Shown here piece after piece: positions 1 to 28,770 of a stretch of DNA of 64,000 nucleotides. The stretch spans positions 401,001-465,000 of the forward strand of contig JAIGNY010001187.1 in NCBI GenBank assembly GCA_020152595.1, in the 5' to 3' direction. The notes under the pieces were generated by a model. That model did not search any database. It was not told the origin of the DNA and saw only the letters and a program-made list of their open reading frames with translations. Position 1 is the stretch's first letter, and every line of letters begins with the position of its first letter. A program made the position numbers and the translations under genes. The stretch comes from Chiridota heheva. Taxonomy: Eukaryota > Echinodermata > Holothuroidea > Apodida > Chiridotidae.

Positions 1-960
1 ACAGAATGAACCAAACAACAAACATACAAAATGTTAAAACAACTAAAATCCCAGTTCTAAAAAATAACAGTAGTTTGCTCACATAATAAATACACAATGT
101 TAAAGGAGACAAAGTCTGACAAATTCCTTACTTTAGTTGATAGAGAATTGAAAAATAAATCAAGTAGCAAAAACAGTAAGTCAAAAGTTTATTTTTATCT
201 CTGAAGATATTTACATTCAAAGTTGACAAACAGATGCTGCCATTTTGCTCAATTCTTTATAAAAATCATCTTAAAAACATGACTTTCTTTACCCAGCACA
301 GCAATGGAATGTAATGTATTTCTTTATAATTTTGTATAAAAAAATTGTTTCAAAATGTTGTGAGAAGAACTTTGAATAACTTGTTTTGGTACTATCATGT
401 ATACACAAATATGTCCTTGATCCATACACAAGAAAAACAATTATTCATAAGCAAGAAAACTTGGATACATAACATTCCAACATCCTATTGGGTTGATGAC
501 ACCATTGTCTGCATGTTTTAAAATCAAAATGGCTGCTCCCATAGTGGTAGAATAATGGGTTTAATAATTAAAAAATTGTTAGATTGCTTTCCGAGTTGTT
601 AAACTTGGTCAGAAGATTTGTTATTTTTCATTCTATCATGTGAAGTAAGGATTATGTCAGACTTTATGTCTCCTTTAATTGAATAATTACCCCAAGCCAT
701 AAAACTAACAACAGGACAGCATCTCTCCAGTCATTGATCATCAAAGAGTGTGTCTTCCCTCTAAAGAATACTACACTACTAAGCTACCAGTTCGTCATCA
801 TATTGATTGCTGATACTGCTTTAAACTTCTTCTGCTCAAACCATCCGACTGCAAACGTACATCACAATCTTACATCAGAATTTGCATATCAATGCTTTAG
901 ATTTCAAAATGTAAAATTAACAAATTTTAACCAATTTTGATAAAATGTTTTCAAGCTAAT
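1..960. other. DIS3 intron, AT-rich, nothing recognised
   Basis: AT-rich DNA in the intron after DIS3 exon 11. I looked on the minus strand for the next RNB exon and found no stretch with DIS3 similarity. No repeat family of this window is evident here. Confidence 0.5.
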
Positions 961-964
961 ATTG

Positions 965-1200
965 AGGAAAGTCGCTTGGTGTGGTCATGTGATCAGACAA
1001 GGTAGGTTGCTGGATGCTCTAATTGATGGTCTTCCAGCTGGCACACAACACGGAAGAGGTCAGCCCAAGTTTCACTGGGTCGCGAATGTAGAGTAGAAAA
1101 AGCATAAACCAACTGAGGGATGCTGCAATGGCATGGGAACAACTGGTGAAGGCATTACCTACTGTTCCACGAATTGTTATAATCTGAGGGAAAGGGGCAA
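965..1200 (+). mobile_element. LINE 3' coding fragment (degenerate)
   Basis: The plus strand reads WCGHVIRQGRLLDALIDGLP then GTQHGRGQPKFHW. This resembles the conserved C-terminal tail that follows the reverse transcriptase of many animal non-LTR elements (the W-x-GHV and GRGxPKxxW patterns). A downstream frame reads RDAAMAWEQLVKA, also typical. It is short, frame-broken and lies in a DIS3 intron. The clade cannot be set from this piece. Confidence 0.5.
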
Positions 1201-1378
1201 TGGTCAGTTGACTATGCCGAGTGATGATGAAGCTAACATTGCATCTTCTATACATGCTATTGATATTTGGGTGGGATGATTTTTATTGAAGAAGTTTGTA
1301 ATGGTGTTTTCCGCAGAATGATTATTCTTTGTTTTCTAAATAGAAGAAATTAAAATGTTGAGCAACAGCTACACCAAC

Positions 1379-18580
<17,202 letters not shown>

Positions 18581-19248
18581 TCTCAGTCTCACAATGAAAA
18601 CTTTGACGATATGTGACAAAATTCTTATCAAGAGAGAAAATTCAGCTTTTTGCCAGGGCGCAGTTTTTCTCTGGGTAATATATGGTCCAAAACATAACTA
18701 TATATCGACCGTCACACAAAATTAGTGTATTTGATGATTTTTAACACTATTTAGTTACCAAATTTCAGCCAAATTGCAAAAAATCTTATACCCCTTCTGT
18801 AAAAAAACGCTTTAATTATTAACAAGAAGCTGAAGTTCTCAAAAAAATGTTTATTTTGATAAAAATGTATACGGATGGCGATCGGGATCTAATGTAAAAC
18901 TTATAAATGCATGTGTGGTAGTATGACAGTAGTTGAACAAAAAATGCCCTCAATCTCACTCAGTCGAGTCTGTTGGATTATTAGTATGCATTACTTGTTC
19001 ATACTGCGTTTCCACTCCATCCTTTCCTTTTCCACCTTCTGTCACTTGTCAAACAAGCATTGAAAATAATTGCATCAAATTTAAGTCTGTCAGTGTCAGA
19101 TTCTCTGAACTTGTAGTTGTAATTACTCCTGCAGGCCCTGTATTTTCGCAAACAGCTGTGAATATTTTCCATGGCTTGAGATTATGTTACGTCATATCCG
19201 CCTTTTAAAGAATGATTTGTATTGGTTCCCAAGCAGGACCGTATGGGC
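18581..19248. promoter_or_regulatory. Presumed DIS3 5' UTR and promoter region
   Basis: The sequence upstream of the DIS3 start codon. No TATA box, CpG island or site of high confidence is apparent. This is assigned by position only; the transcription start cannot be placed. Confidence 0.35.
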
Positions 19249-20644
19249 CAGTGACGTCGCCAGGATTTTGGGTTGGATGGGGGTGGAGGGGCACAGCAGT
19301 AAATAGGAATAGGGTGCTCGTAACGGCGTGAAGTCCAGGGGCGAATCTCTGGTAGGGTTTCATGTATATACGAATGAAGAAAGGATAGCCTGAACAGGAA
19401 GAAAGGATAGTCTGAACAGGAAGAAAGTCTGAAACACATATATATTTACATCTCATTAGTTTTATACACAAGTGGAGGATCATGTTATGTAACATGATTG
19501 ACAGATGATTCTGTCCAGCAGGCAGAATCAATGTGATTGTATTTGATGCCCCCAAATGGCTTTATATCAAACGCAGAAGTCAACAATTAATTGATAAAAA
19601 TAAAAAACTTCATATTCTGACGTAGGCCCCTACGCCAGAACGTTAAAATCAACGCAGATATGCATTTGGGTGCCAAGTTCTAAACTGTGCTGAACAGACA
19701 GAAAATAAATTTCCCCTGAAAATTGATAACATTTTGGGTTCAGGGGCGAAACTCTGGAAACAGGATTTTTCATGTACCAAAAATGGCTTAAAAGCTTAAG
19801 ACACAAAATTTCAATTGATAACTTAAAAAGTCTCAAATAGGCTGAAGCATTTGGGTACCATTTATATTTCTAAGCAGATATTAAGAAATTTCCTCGAAAA
19901 AATATAGAAATTCAGGCTAAATATTATTGGGTATTTGAGTCGCAAAGCTCTGAAATGGTCACAAAAACGTAAACAATTAAAAAGTATATATATGTTACTT
20001 GCATATCTTGCTGGTAGTTTTCGTGTCAAAATTTAATGAAAATCCGTCAAAACTTAAAAAAACTCTTTTTTTTGCATGAGCTGAACAACTTTATTTTTGT
20101 CTCCGAAGGCTAGGGGGAGAACACCATGGAAGCTCTGAACTGCAGTGAAGATTCGGGCCCCGTTTTTGATGCCCTATGGCTTAAAATTAAAGATACATTT
20201 TCGATCATACAGTTACAAATTATCACAGTGAGGAAAAGTCTTATTCTAACATTAAAATCACCTTAGACTGTTATACATTTGAGCATGGATGTACGATCCT
20301 TGGTTTGGGTTACCAATTTGAAACAGGCAGAGAGAATATAACCCCCCAACACTGAGGAAATTAGAACAAAAATCAGGGCGAAATAGCTGTGACATGGGTC
20401 ACAATGCCACGGAGAGCAAACAGCTTTTTTTGTATTACTGCAGAGATTAGAACATGAAATAACTCATTATTCAATTAGGCCTATTGTGACCTATGAATTT
20501 AAAGATGGTCAAAAATGGCGGAAAATACTTTAAATCGAAGTCATCTGTGATTTTTTTTTATTGCCGGTTCTTCGTTTTGGGGCACACGGGGGCACACCAA
20601 AAATTGGGGGTACGCCCCCCTCCCCCTCCTTAGCGACGTCACTG
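19249..20644. mobile_element. DNA element of about 1.4 kb with CAGTGACGTCGC ends
   Basis: The left end 'cagtgacgtcgccaggat' is inverted at the right end, whose complement reads 'cagtgacgtcgctaaggag'. Both ends run into G/C-rich tracts ('gatgggggtggaggggc' and 'gggggtacgcccccctcccc'). The interior is AT-rich with a short tandem at 19375-19432. No transposase frame is recognised, so it is probably non-autonomous. Target-site duplication is unclear. Confidence 0.6.
19375..19432. repeat. Short tandem repeat, 22-bp unit
   Basis: 'gaagaaaggatagcctgaac' is followed by 'aggaagaaaggatagtctga' and a further partial unit, inside the TIR element. Confidence 0.75.
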
Positions 20645-21180
20645 TATAATGAGCCGCCGGGGCCTTTCCCCTACTGGTGCTTACGCAACATGGTGCTTTA
20701 CAATATTGTGCTTATCAGCGGCGCATAAGAAGATATTTGACAAGTTGGAGATATTTGACATTGGGGATTTTACTTTTGTCCCAACAAACCTAAACAAATG
20801 TAGGAGTCTTTTATCACGTGTATACTGTCCAGGCGTTTGTAAAGAGTGTGGAGGGGGTGCTGGAATCGTAAAATTATTGGAAATGTTCGAAGCATTTGGC
20901 AAAATTTCCCGAAAATTAAAGAGAAATTCCCAAAAATGAAGAAAATTTCCCGAAAATGAAGGAACTTTTCTGGAAATTGAAAACTGCCTGAGTCATGTTC
21001 CAAGACGAAATCTTTATCAGTATACTACCAGCTCAATCTGACTCAGTGGAAAGGGTGTGGTTGCCCATCGCACATTTTTCTGGTTGACGCTTGTTCAGTT
21101 ACTGTATTTTATTTTTTGTCATGCTGATGGCAGGCCTAACAAGAGTTCAATCTCGTGTGTTCAAAACTTTCCCAGGCCCT
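20645..21180. other. Intergenic, dispersed-repeat fragments
   Basis: Contains 'aaatttcccgaaaat'-type repetition (20885-20990), related in inverse to 4030-4270. A 96-codon plus-strand frame starting at 20649 has no domain and runs into that repeat, so it is not called as a gene. Confidence 0.45.
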
Positions 21181-22666
21181 TTAAAGGATTTGTTCAGTTG
21201 TCAAACAAGTTGATTTTGCATTAAAGAAGAAATCTTATTCCGTTCAGGACATATTAAAGTTCTGTCTTATCTGTGTAAAAATTCCTGCTGTAGTAGGTCT
21301 ACTATGGAAGGTTGGCGCCCTATTGCTCACTGCGTCACTGGCGTAGCCATAATTTTTGTTTTGGGGGGCAAACCATGAACGGCGAGAGGCATTTTTCTTG
21401 AGTGGGAACCGAAAGTATGTCACCGTAAGGCGACATTATTTTGCGCGTAGCGTAAAGCCATAGGGCGTGGGGTTTAGGGGCCCGCCTAAGGGCCCCTGGT
21501 GGGGTTCAGGGGCGAAGCCCCGGTGGGAGGTCAAGGAGGCGAATCTCTGAGAAATTACACATTTTAGAGATATGAAATGCGTTCAAATTAAAGCTTAATC
21601 ACCTGGTGTGTTTTCAAGAGGCGAAGTTCCAGAAAGCTACGGGACATGAAGGGAATTCGGCACGGGCGTAAGCCAGGATTTTTTATTTTTTATTGGCAAA
21701 ACCATAATTGGGTAATAAACATTTTTTGCTAAAAATAAAATTATTTTTATTACACATTATACACACTCTTGAATTCTATTTTTTTTTTTTGGCTCAAAAA
21801 CAGAAACACACATGGCAATTAATTTTTTAGTGAAACTTGCTCCCCTGTGCTCACCTGCAGGGCGAAACATTTGTTTTTTTGATGTTGGGATTGGAGAAGG
21901 ATACGCCAGTGCAATTAGCAATTGTTATAATCAATTTTTATAAAGAAAATGTACTCAATTATTTGAATATTTTTCTTGAAACTTTCTTCAGGTGGTGAAT
22001 TATTAATTACCCTCAATATATTTGGTTTTACAACTTTTCTCAAATATCCATTGGTTTTTAAGCCACCAAATCGCGGGATTATATATGATAGAATACGTAG
22101 ACTGAGAAATCTGAGGATGTGATGTCACAACTAAACAGAAATCGTTGGAACACCACACATCTTACATTATTTTTACAGCAACGGCACTGGACAAAAACCA
22201 GGTCGTATTCGTAGGTCCAATCATATTTCAACTTACAACAACAGAAAATGGAAAGAAATATGTCACCATAATGTCAGATATAAAACATAATAAAAAACAT
22301 TACAAACACCCACCATTACCCCCTGAACGCTCGAACCCCTCCCCCTCCCCATTCAATGTTGGGGGAAATTGGTCGGAAGGGCGTCTAAGAAGCCACGAAT
22401 GCTCATATTTCTGATCCCAACATTAAACGGGGGCGCGGGGGACATGGTTCTCCTCGATGTTTTGTGTTTTTGTTTGCACAATTTTTCAGCAGTGTTCCAA
22501 CAATTTTGTCCATGAAAATTGATTGTAGTCTGATTTCAGTCGTTTAAACTTTAAACTTAAATATCTCCTTAACGGAGTAAGATTCTTTTACGCTTTCTTC
22601 ACCATTTTGTTTCTTTTAGAATCCTCTTTCATACTTGCTTGACCACTGAAGTTATTAATCCTTTAA
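21181..22666. mobile_element. THAP-family DNA transposon copy, 1.49 kb, both TIRs
   Basis: It starts 'ttaaaggatttgttcagttg' then 'tcaaacaagt', and ends 'cttgcttgaccactgaag' then 'aatcctttaa', its inverse. The subterminal 'tctactatggaaggttgg' and 'aatatctccttaacggagta' match 12690-12840 and 49130-49460. 'atctgaggatgtgatgtcac' near 22110 matches about 49360. No THAP exon is visible. A second element (21336-21911) is inserted in it. Confidence 0.75.
21336..21911. mobile_element. Nested element with CACTGGCGTA ends
   Basis: The left end 'cactggcgtagccataat' is mirrored at the right end, whose complement reads 'cactggcgtatcc'. The interior has a GC-rich stretch ('aggggcgaagccccggtgg') unlike its surroundings. 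It interrupts homology between the host transposon and its sister copies. The fragment at 26685-26700 ('gctggctatgccacag') looks like another end of this type. Confidence 0.65.
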
Positions 22667-22935
22667 ATGGCATCCTTATGGCATCCATGCCTCTCATTCA
22701 ATATCACATGGTGCGCATCATTGATGGAACATAGCCTGCTGTTTAGTAGCCTTTTTTTCTTCTTCAGATTTACAAAAGGCCAGGATGATGGGAAAGTTAA
22801 AGGGGTACAGGTTGTAACTAAGAATCAGTGCAGGAACTTATTGAAGTATATTTTTATACAGGCAATTTTGCTGGTCATATGCATTTCAGTTAAGTAAGTA
22901 GGTATTGCATCCTCTTTCAACAGCTAATGTTATAT
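22667..22935. other. Intergenic, nothing recognised
   Basis: AT-rich, with no motif, repeat or reading frame I can support. Confidence 0.4.
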
Positions 22936-22939
22936 TGAG

Positions 22940-23045
22940 ATATCAATGGCCGATTGATCAACCAGTTGTGAAGTACTGGTGAATAAAGACCCACCAGAAC
23001 CGAACCCACAACCTCTAGCTTGCCAAGCTCCGCTAGACCATGGGG
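22940..23045 (-). mobile_element. tRNA-derived SINE head (family B)
   Basis: The minus strand reads 'atggtctagcggagcttggc' (A-box-like) then 'ggttgtgggttcggttctgg' (B-box-like). 'gtgggtctttattcacc' and 'caactggttgatcaatc' follow. A fragment of the same tail lies at 30655-30690. Confidence 0.65.
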
Positions 23046-24968
23046 ATCTTCAGAGTTGCTTTTCAGAGCTAAACTGTATAAAGGCTAACTGACAGCCATC
23101 TTATCTTTTATTTCTATAAGATTCTGAATTGTGTATTCGAGTGATGTCAGGTTAATCCATAATAAGAATCAGGAAATGTGGTAATTTGTATCCATATTTG
23201 TTAATTCACACCTTTAAAAAAACTACTCCTATAAATAACCTTCCATAACAGTGTGGTCAATGTTGGTGTTTTTGAATACTTTTGGTATTTTTGAACCATT
23301 TTTCAAACCTTCTTTGATCAGGTTGGTATTTTTACTAATTTTCTCTTTGACTGTAATGATAAGGGGTATTTTTTTTATCGACCATTTGTTATTTCTGTAG
23401 TCCATAACATTGGTCACTGTTCCATGCCATTTGAATTATACAGAAGGGCAAAAATGATACCGACAAGCACAACAATTCAGTGTGAGAGAAGATGGAAGGA
23501 AATTAAACATATTTTACGGAGAAATGCCACCAATAATTCAAGGGTAGCTCTGATCTCGACACCAGATTGGCAAAAATAAGAAAAAAAGAGGCAACATGGA
23601 GGTGAATGGTAGAGAAAGAGAGACACGTAAATCAGGTCAGGAAGTGGCACAAGACAGAAAGGTTTGGTTTGGTTTGTTGATGTTCAATGGCACCATGACA
23701 GTCATTGTCAAATGTGCCACAAGACAGGAAGAGATGGATTTCTGTGCTGAAAGCCTCAAATCTCCACAAGGAGAAAGGAGCAGTGAGACCATATGAAATG
23801 AAAAAGAAAAAGAAAAGAAAAAAAGTTCACAGGATTTCTTTGTAATTTTAGCATTCCACTTTTTATTCAAATACAGCGGTACAATAATTGGCGACATTCT
23901 TCTTTCATGTGTACACTGACATGTGTTAAAGCCATTGCCTGCCTGTTACATTGTTTTTCCATCAAAAAATGATCAGAATCTCATGATACCACACATAACC
24001 TTAGATGGACATTTAAGTTCTACACTTAAAACATAACAAAATTGTTCACATTAATTTTAAGACACCAAGCAATCATACAGTCTTGGGTAGTCTGTCCAAT
24101 ATTAAACATGAAAATTACCACAATATGTATGAATAGGGGATAGGTTAAATTCCACTGTTGAAAAGTTATATATAAACTAATGGTTAAAATATTTTCACTA
24201 TCTAGTTTTTCTTCCTTGAAAGGAATACTTTATCATTTAGTTTCAGCTCGCTTATCCATTGTCATATGTTAGGTCCACTACATATTTCTTAACATAACGA
24301 TCAAAATTGTGTCCTAAACACCCGATCATTAAAAGAAAACTGGTTGAGTGATCAAGTTACATCCCCCATCCCTTCCGATTTGCATTGCTTGCTTACTCGC
24401 GCATCAAACTATAGGACAGTTTCCAAACTTCGCAACACAATTCAAACTCGACTTGAATGATTGTTAGGCATACAATTATGTCTGGAAATTATCCTGCTAT
24501 ACTTGAAAGTTGATATTACTTTTATAGGTTTTTAAAACTAGTGGAGGTGAGATGTTGTATGCATCATTAGTCAGGTATACTCCCAATTTGGACAACTTTT
24601 TAATGTGGCTGCTAGATCATCATGATTGCTTTCCTTGGTAAATATTTAAAGCGTATCCTGAAATTCATGCCTGTAAAAACACTGAAATGTTAATTTTTTT
24701 GTGCGTAGAATGTAAAAAGCTGAAACCAGAATAAAAATGTAGATGAATTGATAATAAAGTTAGAGGGGACACAAACTTATCAACAATAAAAACATTACTC
24801 TATTTACTGCAGCTAATCACTACTAAATACTCTTCCAAAAATGTTATTGAATGGATTTCAACCATTCTTATATATCGTAAGGAAGGTTTTCTTTCCTACA
24901 CACCTACCTTAATATAGATAAGATAACAAAGACGGCCTTTTGACCACTTTTAATCAAGCAGCCTCCTA
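23046..24968. other. Intergenic AT-rich DNA with one LINE-tail fragment
   Basis: Mostly featureless. At 23660-23730, 'ggtttggtttgttgatgtt' then 'caatggcaccatgacag' and 'gtcaaatgtgcca' resemble the LINE 3' end of the 44060 type. Purine-rich tracts occur near 23800. No gene is supported. Confidence 0.45.
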
Positions 24969-25130
24969 CAATCTGCGTCAAAATACTTGACACTTTTTCC
25001 CCTCTCTCCTGCTTCAATGTTGTTTGTTTCTCGGCATGCCAAAAAGGAGACACAAAGGAGAGCTGAAATTAAATTTCAATATTGAAAAGGGGTAGAAGGG
25101 GAATGAAAAAAGGACTTTTGTCGCTGATTG
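24969..25130. mobile_element. MITE, family M2 copy 1 (TA-flanked)
   Basis: 162 bp with inverted ends: left 'caatctgcgtcaaaatactt' and, on the complement of the right, 'caatcagcgacaaaagtcc'. It is flanked by TA on both sides, consistent with a Tc1/mariner-type target duplication. The copy at 43476 is in the opposite orientation. Confidence 0.75.
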
Positions 25131-25640
25131 TAAGACTGAATATAAAAGTCTGGCTAGCAAACAATATTTCCATTAAGAAATTTGATTGTAACTTCATATT
25201 TAGTAGCTTCTGCATCAACTATTTTCATGGAATGTCTGATTCACAAGTGAGTTAGTCACCTTTTAGAAAATACTACATATAGCTTGACAGTTTTTTGTAT
25301 GATTTTATTTCTTTGTATCCAGAGACAAAAATCAAATACATTTTCACACCCATTATAGAACTTAAGTTTCAACAATTCTGCTGCTGGTGAAAAAACTTTC
25401 TGAAATGAAATTTATGAACAAATGAAATCAAATTTTAACATTTTAATTCATTTGCCATCATAAATCATCTCAAATTGTAGAAGAAATGAAATCAAATGTA
25501 TAAAAACGACTATTTAAAAAATGAAGAATTCCAACTTTTCTTAAGAACTTGGTACACTAAGGTGAGGTTGCTGAACCATTAACTATTATACACATTTAAA
25601 CCAAAAACAAACTTTAATGTGATCATATAGGCAACAACAA
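25131..25640. other. Intergenic, nothing recognised
   Basis: AT-rich sequence without a supported feature. Confidence 0.4.
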
Positions 25641-26275
25641 GTGGGAAATGAAGGGAGTTTTTTTTTTAAATCAGACAATAGCGGAGATAAAATAAGCTCC
25701 CAGGAAATGAAGGGAGATCACTTTTTTTTCTTCTACAGATAGGCAATCAAATAAGGTCTCAGGAAATAAAGGGACATCAATTTTTTTTTGCATTTTAGGC
25801 GATCGAGGAGATCAAATAATCTCCCAGGAAATGAAGGGAGAGAACTATTTTTTTTTCTTTTTTCTAGATCAGCTGATCGAGGAGATCAAAAAAGAAGCTA
25901 CTAGGAAATGAAGAAGATCACTTTTTTTTCAGATCAGCTGATCAAGGACATCAAATAAGCTCCCAGGAAATGAGGGGAGATCACTTCTTTTTTTTTCCAG
26001 ATCAGGCGATCGAGATCAAAGAAGCCTCCAGGAAATAAAGGGAGATAACTTTCTTCAGATCAGCCGATCAAGGACATTAAATAAGCTCCCAGGAAATGAA
26101 GGGAAATCACTTCTTTTTTTCTCCAGATTAGGCGATCGAGATCAAAGAAGCCTCCAGGAAATAAAGGGAGATCACTTTCTTCAGATCAGCCGATCAAATA
26201 AGCGCTCCCAGGAAATGAAGATCACTTTTTTTCAGATCAGGTGATCGAGGAAATCAAATAAGCTCCCAGTGCTAT
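25641..26275. repeat. Complex tandem array, about 10 units of 55-85 bp
   Basis: Each unit holds 'ccaggaaatgaagggagatc', then a T-rich tract ending in cag, then a GATC palindrome pair such as 'gatcagctgatc' or 'gcgatcg', then 'agatcaaataagctcc'. Unit lengths vary and two unit subtypes alternate towards the right, suggesting higher-order duplication. Intergenic. Confidence 0.85.
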
Positions 26276-27835
26276 TAAAGCACTCAGCCAAAATGTGAAG
26301 GCGCATTATTCTGAAGTCTCTGGAATATTCAAATAGAACTTTCTTGCACATGATGGTACTGAAAACCTTTGATACTTATGTTCAAATTGGCTGTATGATC
26401 ATTTAAAGAACACTGAAATTTAAATGACACCTGTATTCAGAAAGAGACCTGTTTTTTCCATATTTCCTATGAATTGGCAAAAATCATGCCTCACACTTCC
26501 AACGAGAGCTCCTTTGAAACATGGAGCCCTGCAAAACTAATTCAATAATTCAAAAAATTGGGGAATCTAAGTTTTTAAATATTTTTAATTTTTTTGCTTT
26601 AAAAAAACAAAACTGCCCTCCAGGAGTGGGCTAAATTTGAATACTTTGTCTTGGAAGGGGGGTCTAGGTCCCCCATTTTTTTTAATGCTGGCTATGCCAC
26701 AGACTCCAAGCAAATATTGCTGATGATTCTTGGTCACTTAATAATCTTTCCTTCTTAGTGGTTCTGCCTTGTTCAAAATATGTAACAGTGGCAAACTTAT
26801 TTCTCAAAATAAACAACAACAATGACTTATTTACATATTGGCATTCAAGTTCCGAAACAACTTCTTGTACCTGGAAAGCCTTTAAGATTACCATTCTGAC
26901 ACTGCTGTTACAAATTCATCATATACATTTTTTTTTTCTTTCAGTGAGTGTTACTTTACTTTTTACACAATAAATAATTGCAATATGTTTGGCAAACTTT
27001 CCAGGAATTTTTCCACAGCTGATGACACTTAAAAAGAAAAGATAACCCTTTAATGGCTTCAAAAATCGAACCATTTAGAAATTAACAAGTTTACATAAAT
27101 TAGCAATGTTGAGGACATATCTTTACATCATCAGGTACCTACTACCAGCATGTGATCATGTCTGAATAACTCAAATCATACTAAGACCCCCAAAAGTGAA
27201 TCAGTCCAGGAACAAAGGTTATGACATAAGACGAACAAGCTTAACAATCAGAAACCGAATCCAAATTAATCGGAAACATAAATCAAAGGATGAATATTAA
27301 TGATTGATCCCAGGAGGTACGATTTTATTACAAAAGATGTCAACAACAATCACTATCCGTAACAATTGAGAAGAACACTCACATCAGAATTGTATCACAA
27401 CAAATGGATAAAAGACTGCTTTATAAAATTCACATTTACATAAAATTTAAACTTAAGTCTACTTCTACTAGACAAAAAAAATTGTTGGCACTTAACAGTT
27501 TATATGTGATAAGGTCAAACTTTAGCAAGACATTTCTGGAAAACTTGACATTCTTGTTAATGGATAGATTTTCAAAGTACATCATTGTTAAACTCAGATA
27601 TGTGTATTTTGTAGTTATACCGTACAAAATACCGTAGGTAAACAGGTAAGCAGTTTGAACTGAAAAAATACTATACGAGACAATGAATATTGGTTAGTTT
27701 CTCCTTTACAAATAATAAATACTGGTTGCTAAAAAAAAACATGTCTTTATTCCTTTCACTTTTACGTAAGAAAATCGATTTACTCAGTTATTATGAAATT
27801 GCACAAGTAACCTTAAACCAGAACCAAAAGGTTTT
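26276..27835. other. Intergenic, nothing recognised
   Basis: AT-rich, with one fragment of a CACTGGCGTA-type element end near 26620-26700. Open frames near 26700-26970 and 27400-27640 show no conserved motif. Confidence 0.4.
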
Positions 27836-28770
27836 GTGGTTCCGATGCTTTTTCATAAGCTGATTGATTTGCAAAATTTTGTCATGTCATTGCATATCAA
27901 GAAATATTTGTTCCATATTTATTCATAAGCTACACCCACCATGCAGATCAATAAAAATGTTGACAACATTAGCATTTGCACAATAATTAACAACACCATC
28001 ACAGCAAGTATGATGCAAAAAACGATTGCTCATTTATCCTATATCAAGAATTTGTCAGCAAGCCCCACCTACTCATTAGTATTCATGACATCACTACCAC
28101 ACCACTAGAACATACGTACAGACCATGACCCATCTGTGTACCACACATAGCATAAATCTAACATATCATTTATAGTGTTTACATCATTTAGCACTTTAAT
28201 GTTAAGCCACGCCCACCATGCATATTAATGACACCTGTTAATAACATAAGCATGTACACAATAACCAACAAAATTATCATGCCCAATATGACGCAAAACA
28301 GACATACAGTTGCTCATTTATCATTTTTTTTTAAATGATTGAAGGGGGGAGAAATTCGCGCAGAAAAAGTTTCAATAAAATACCAAATTTTCCCCCAAAA
28401 TGTAAACTTTGGCATTTTTGAGCCATAGTTTGGCATTTTCGGTGGAATTCCTTATGTCTCTCCCCCACCCCTCCCCGAATTTGAAATCCTAGTGTGAATG
28501 CTGCTGCGCCCACATCATTAAAATGTACACACCAGCTAACTTCATGATTATACCAATCATGAAACAAAACAAACATGCGGTTGTTTGTTAAAATATGAGT
28601 TTCAAGATTTTGATATTAAGCCCTGCCAACTTATTAATATGCATGACATCACCATCAAAAACAATAGGGCACATCTACGATTCATGGGCTATATGTGTAC
28701 CACATATGACATGAACTCAATGTACCATTTTTGAGATATCGTGTTCACAAGCTAGGTGTTACACACACAC
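27836..28770. repeat. Diverged repeat block with 'aagccacgcccac' motifs
   Basis: The phrase 'aagccacgcccaccatgcat' then 'attaatgac' recurs in diverged form near 27926, 28050, 28203 and 28617, together with 'tgtgtaccacacatagca' (28135, 28695) and 'gttgctcatttatc' (about 28026, 28309). This suggests three to four old copies of a unit of about 290 bp. A separate insert with C-rich sequence lies at about 28330-28500. Confidence 0.6.

Noticed and set aside
20649-20939. 96-codon plus-strand frame
   Set aside because: No domain. Its second half is the 'cccgaaaat' repeat also found elsewhere in the window.
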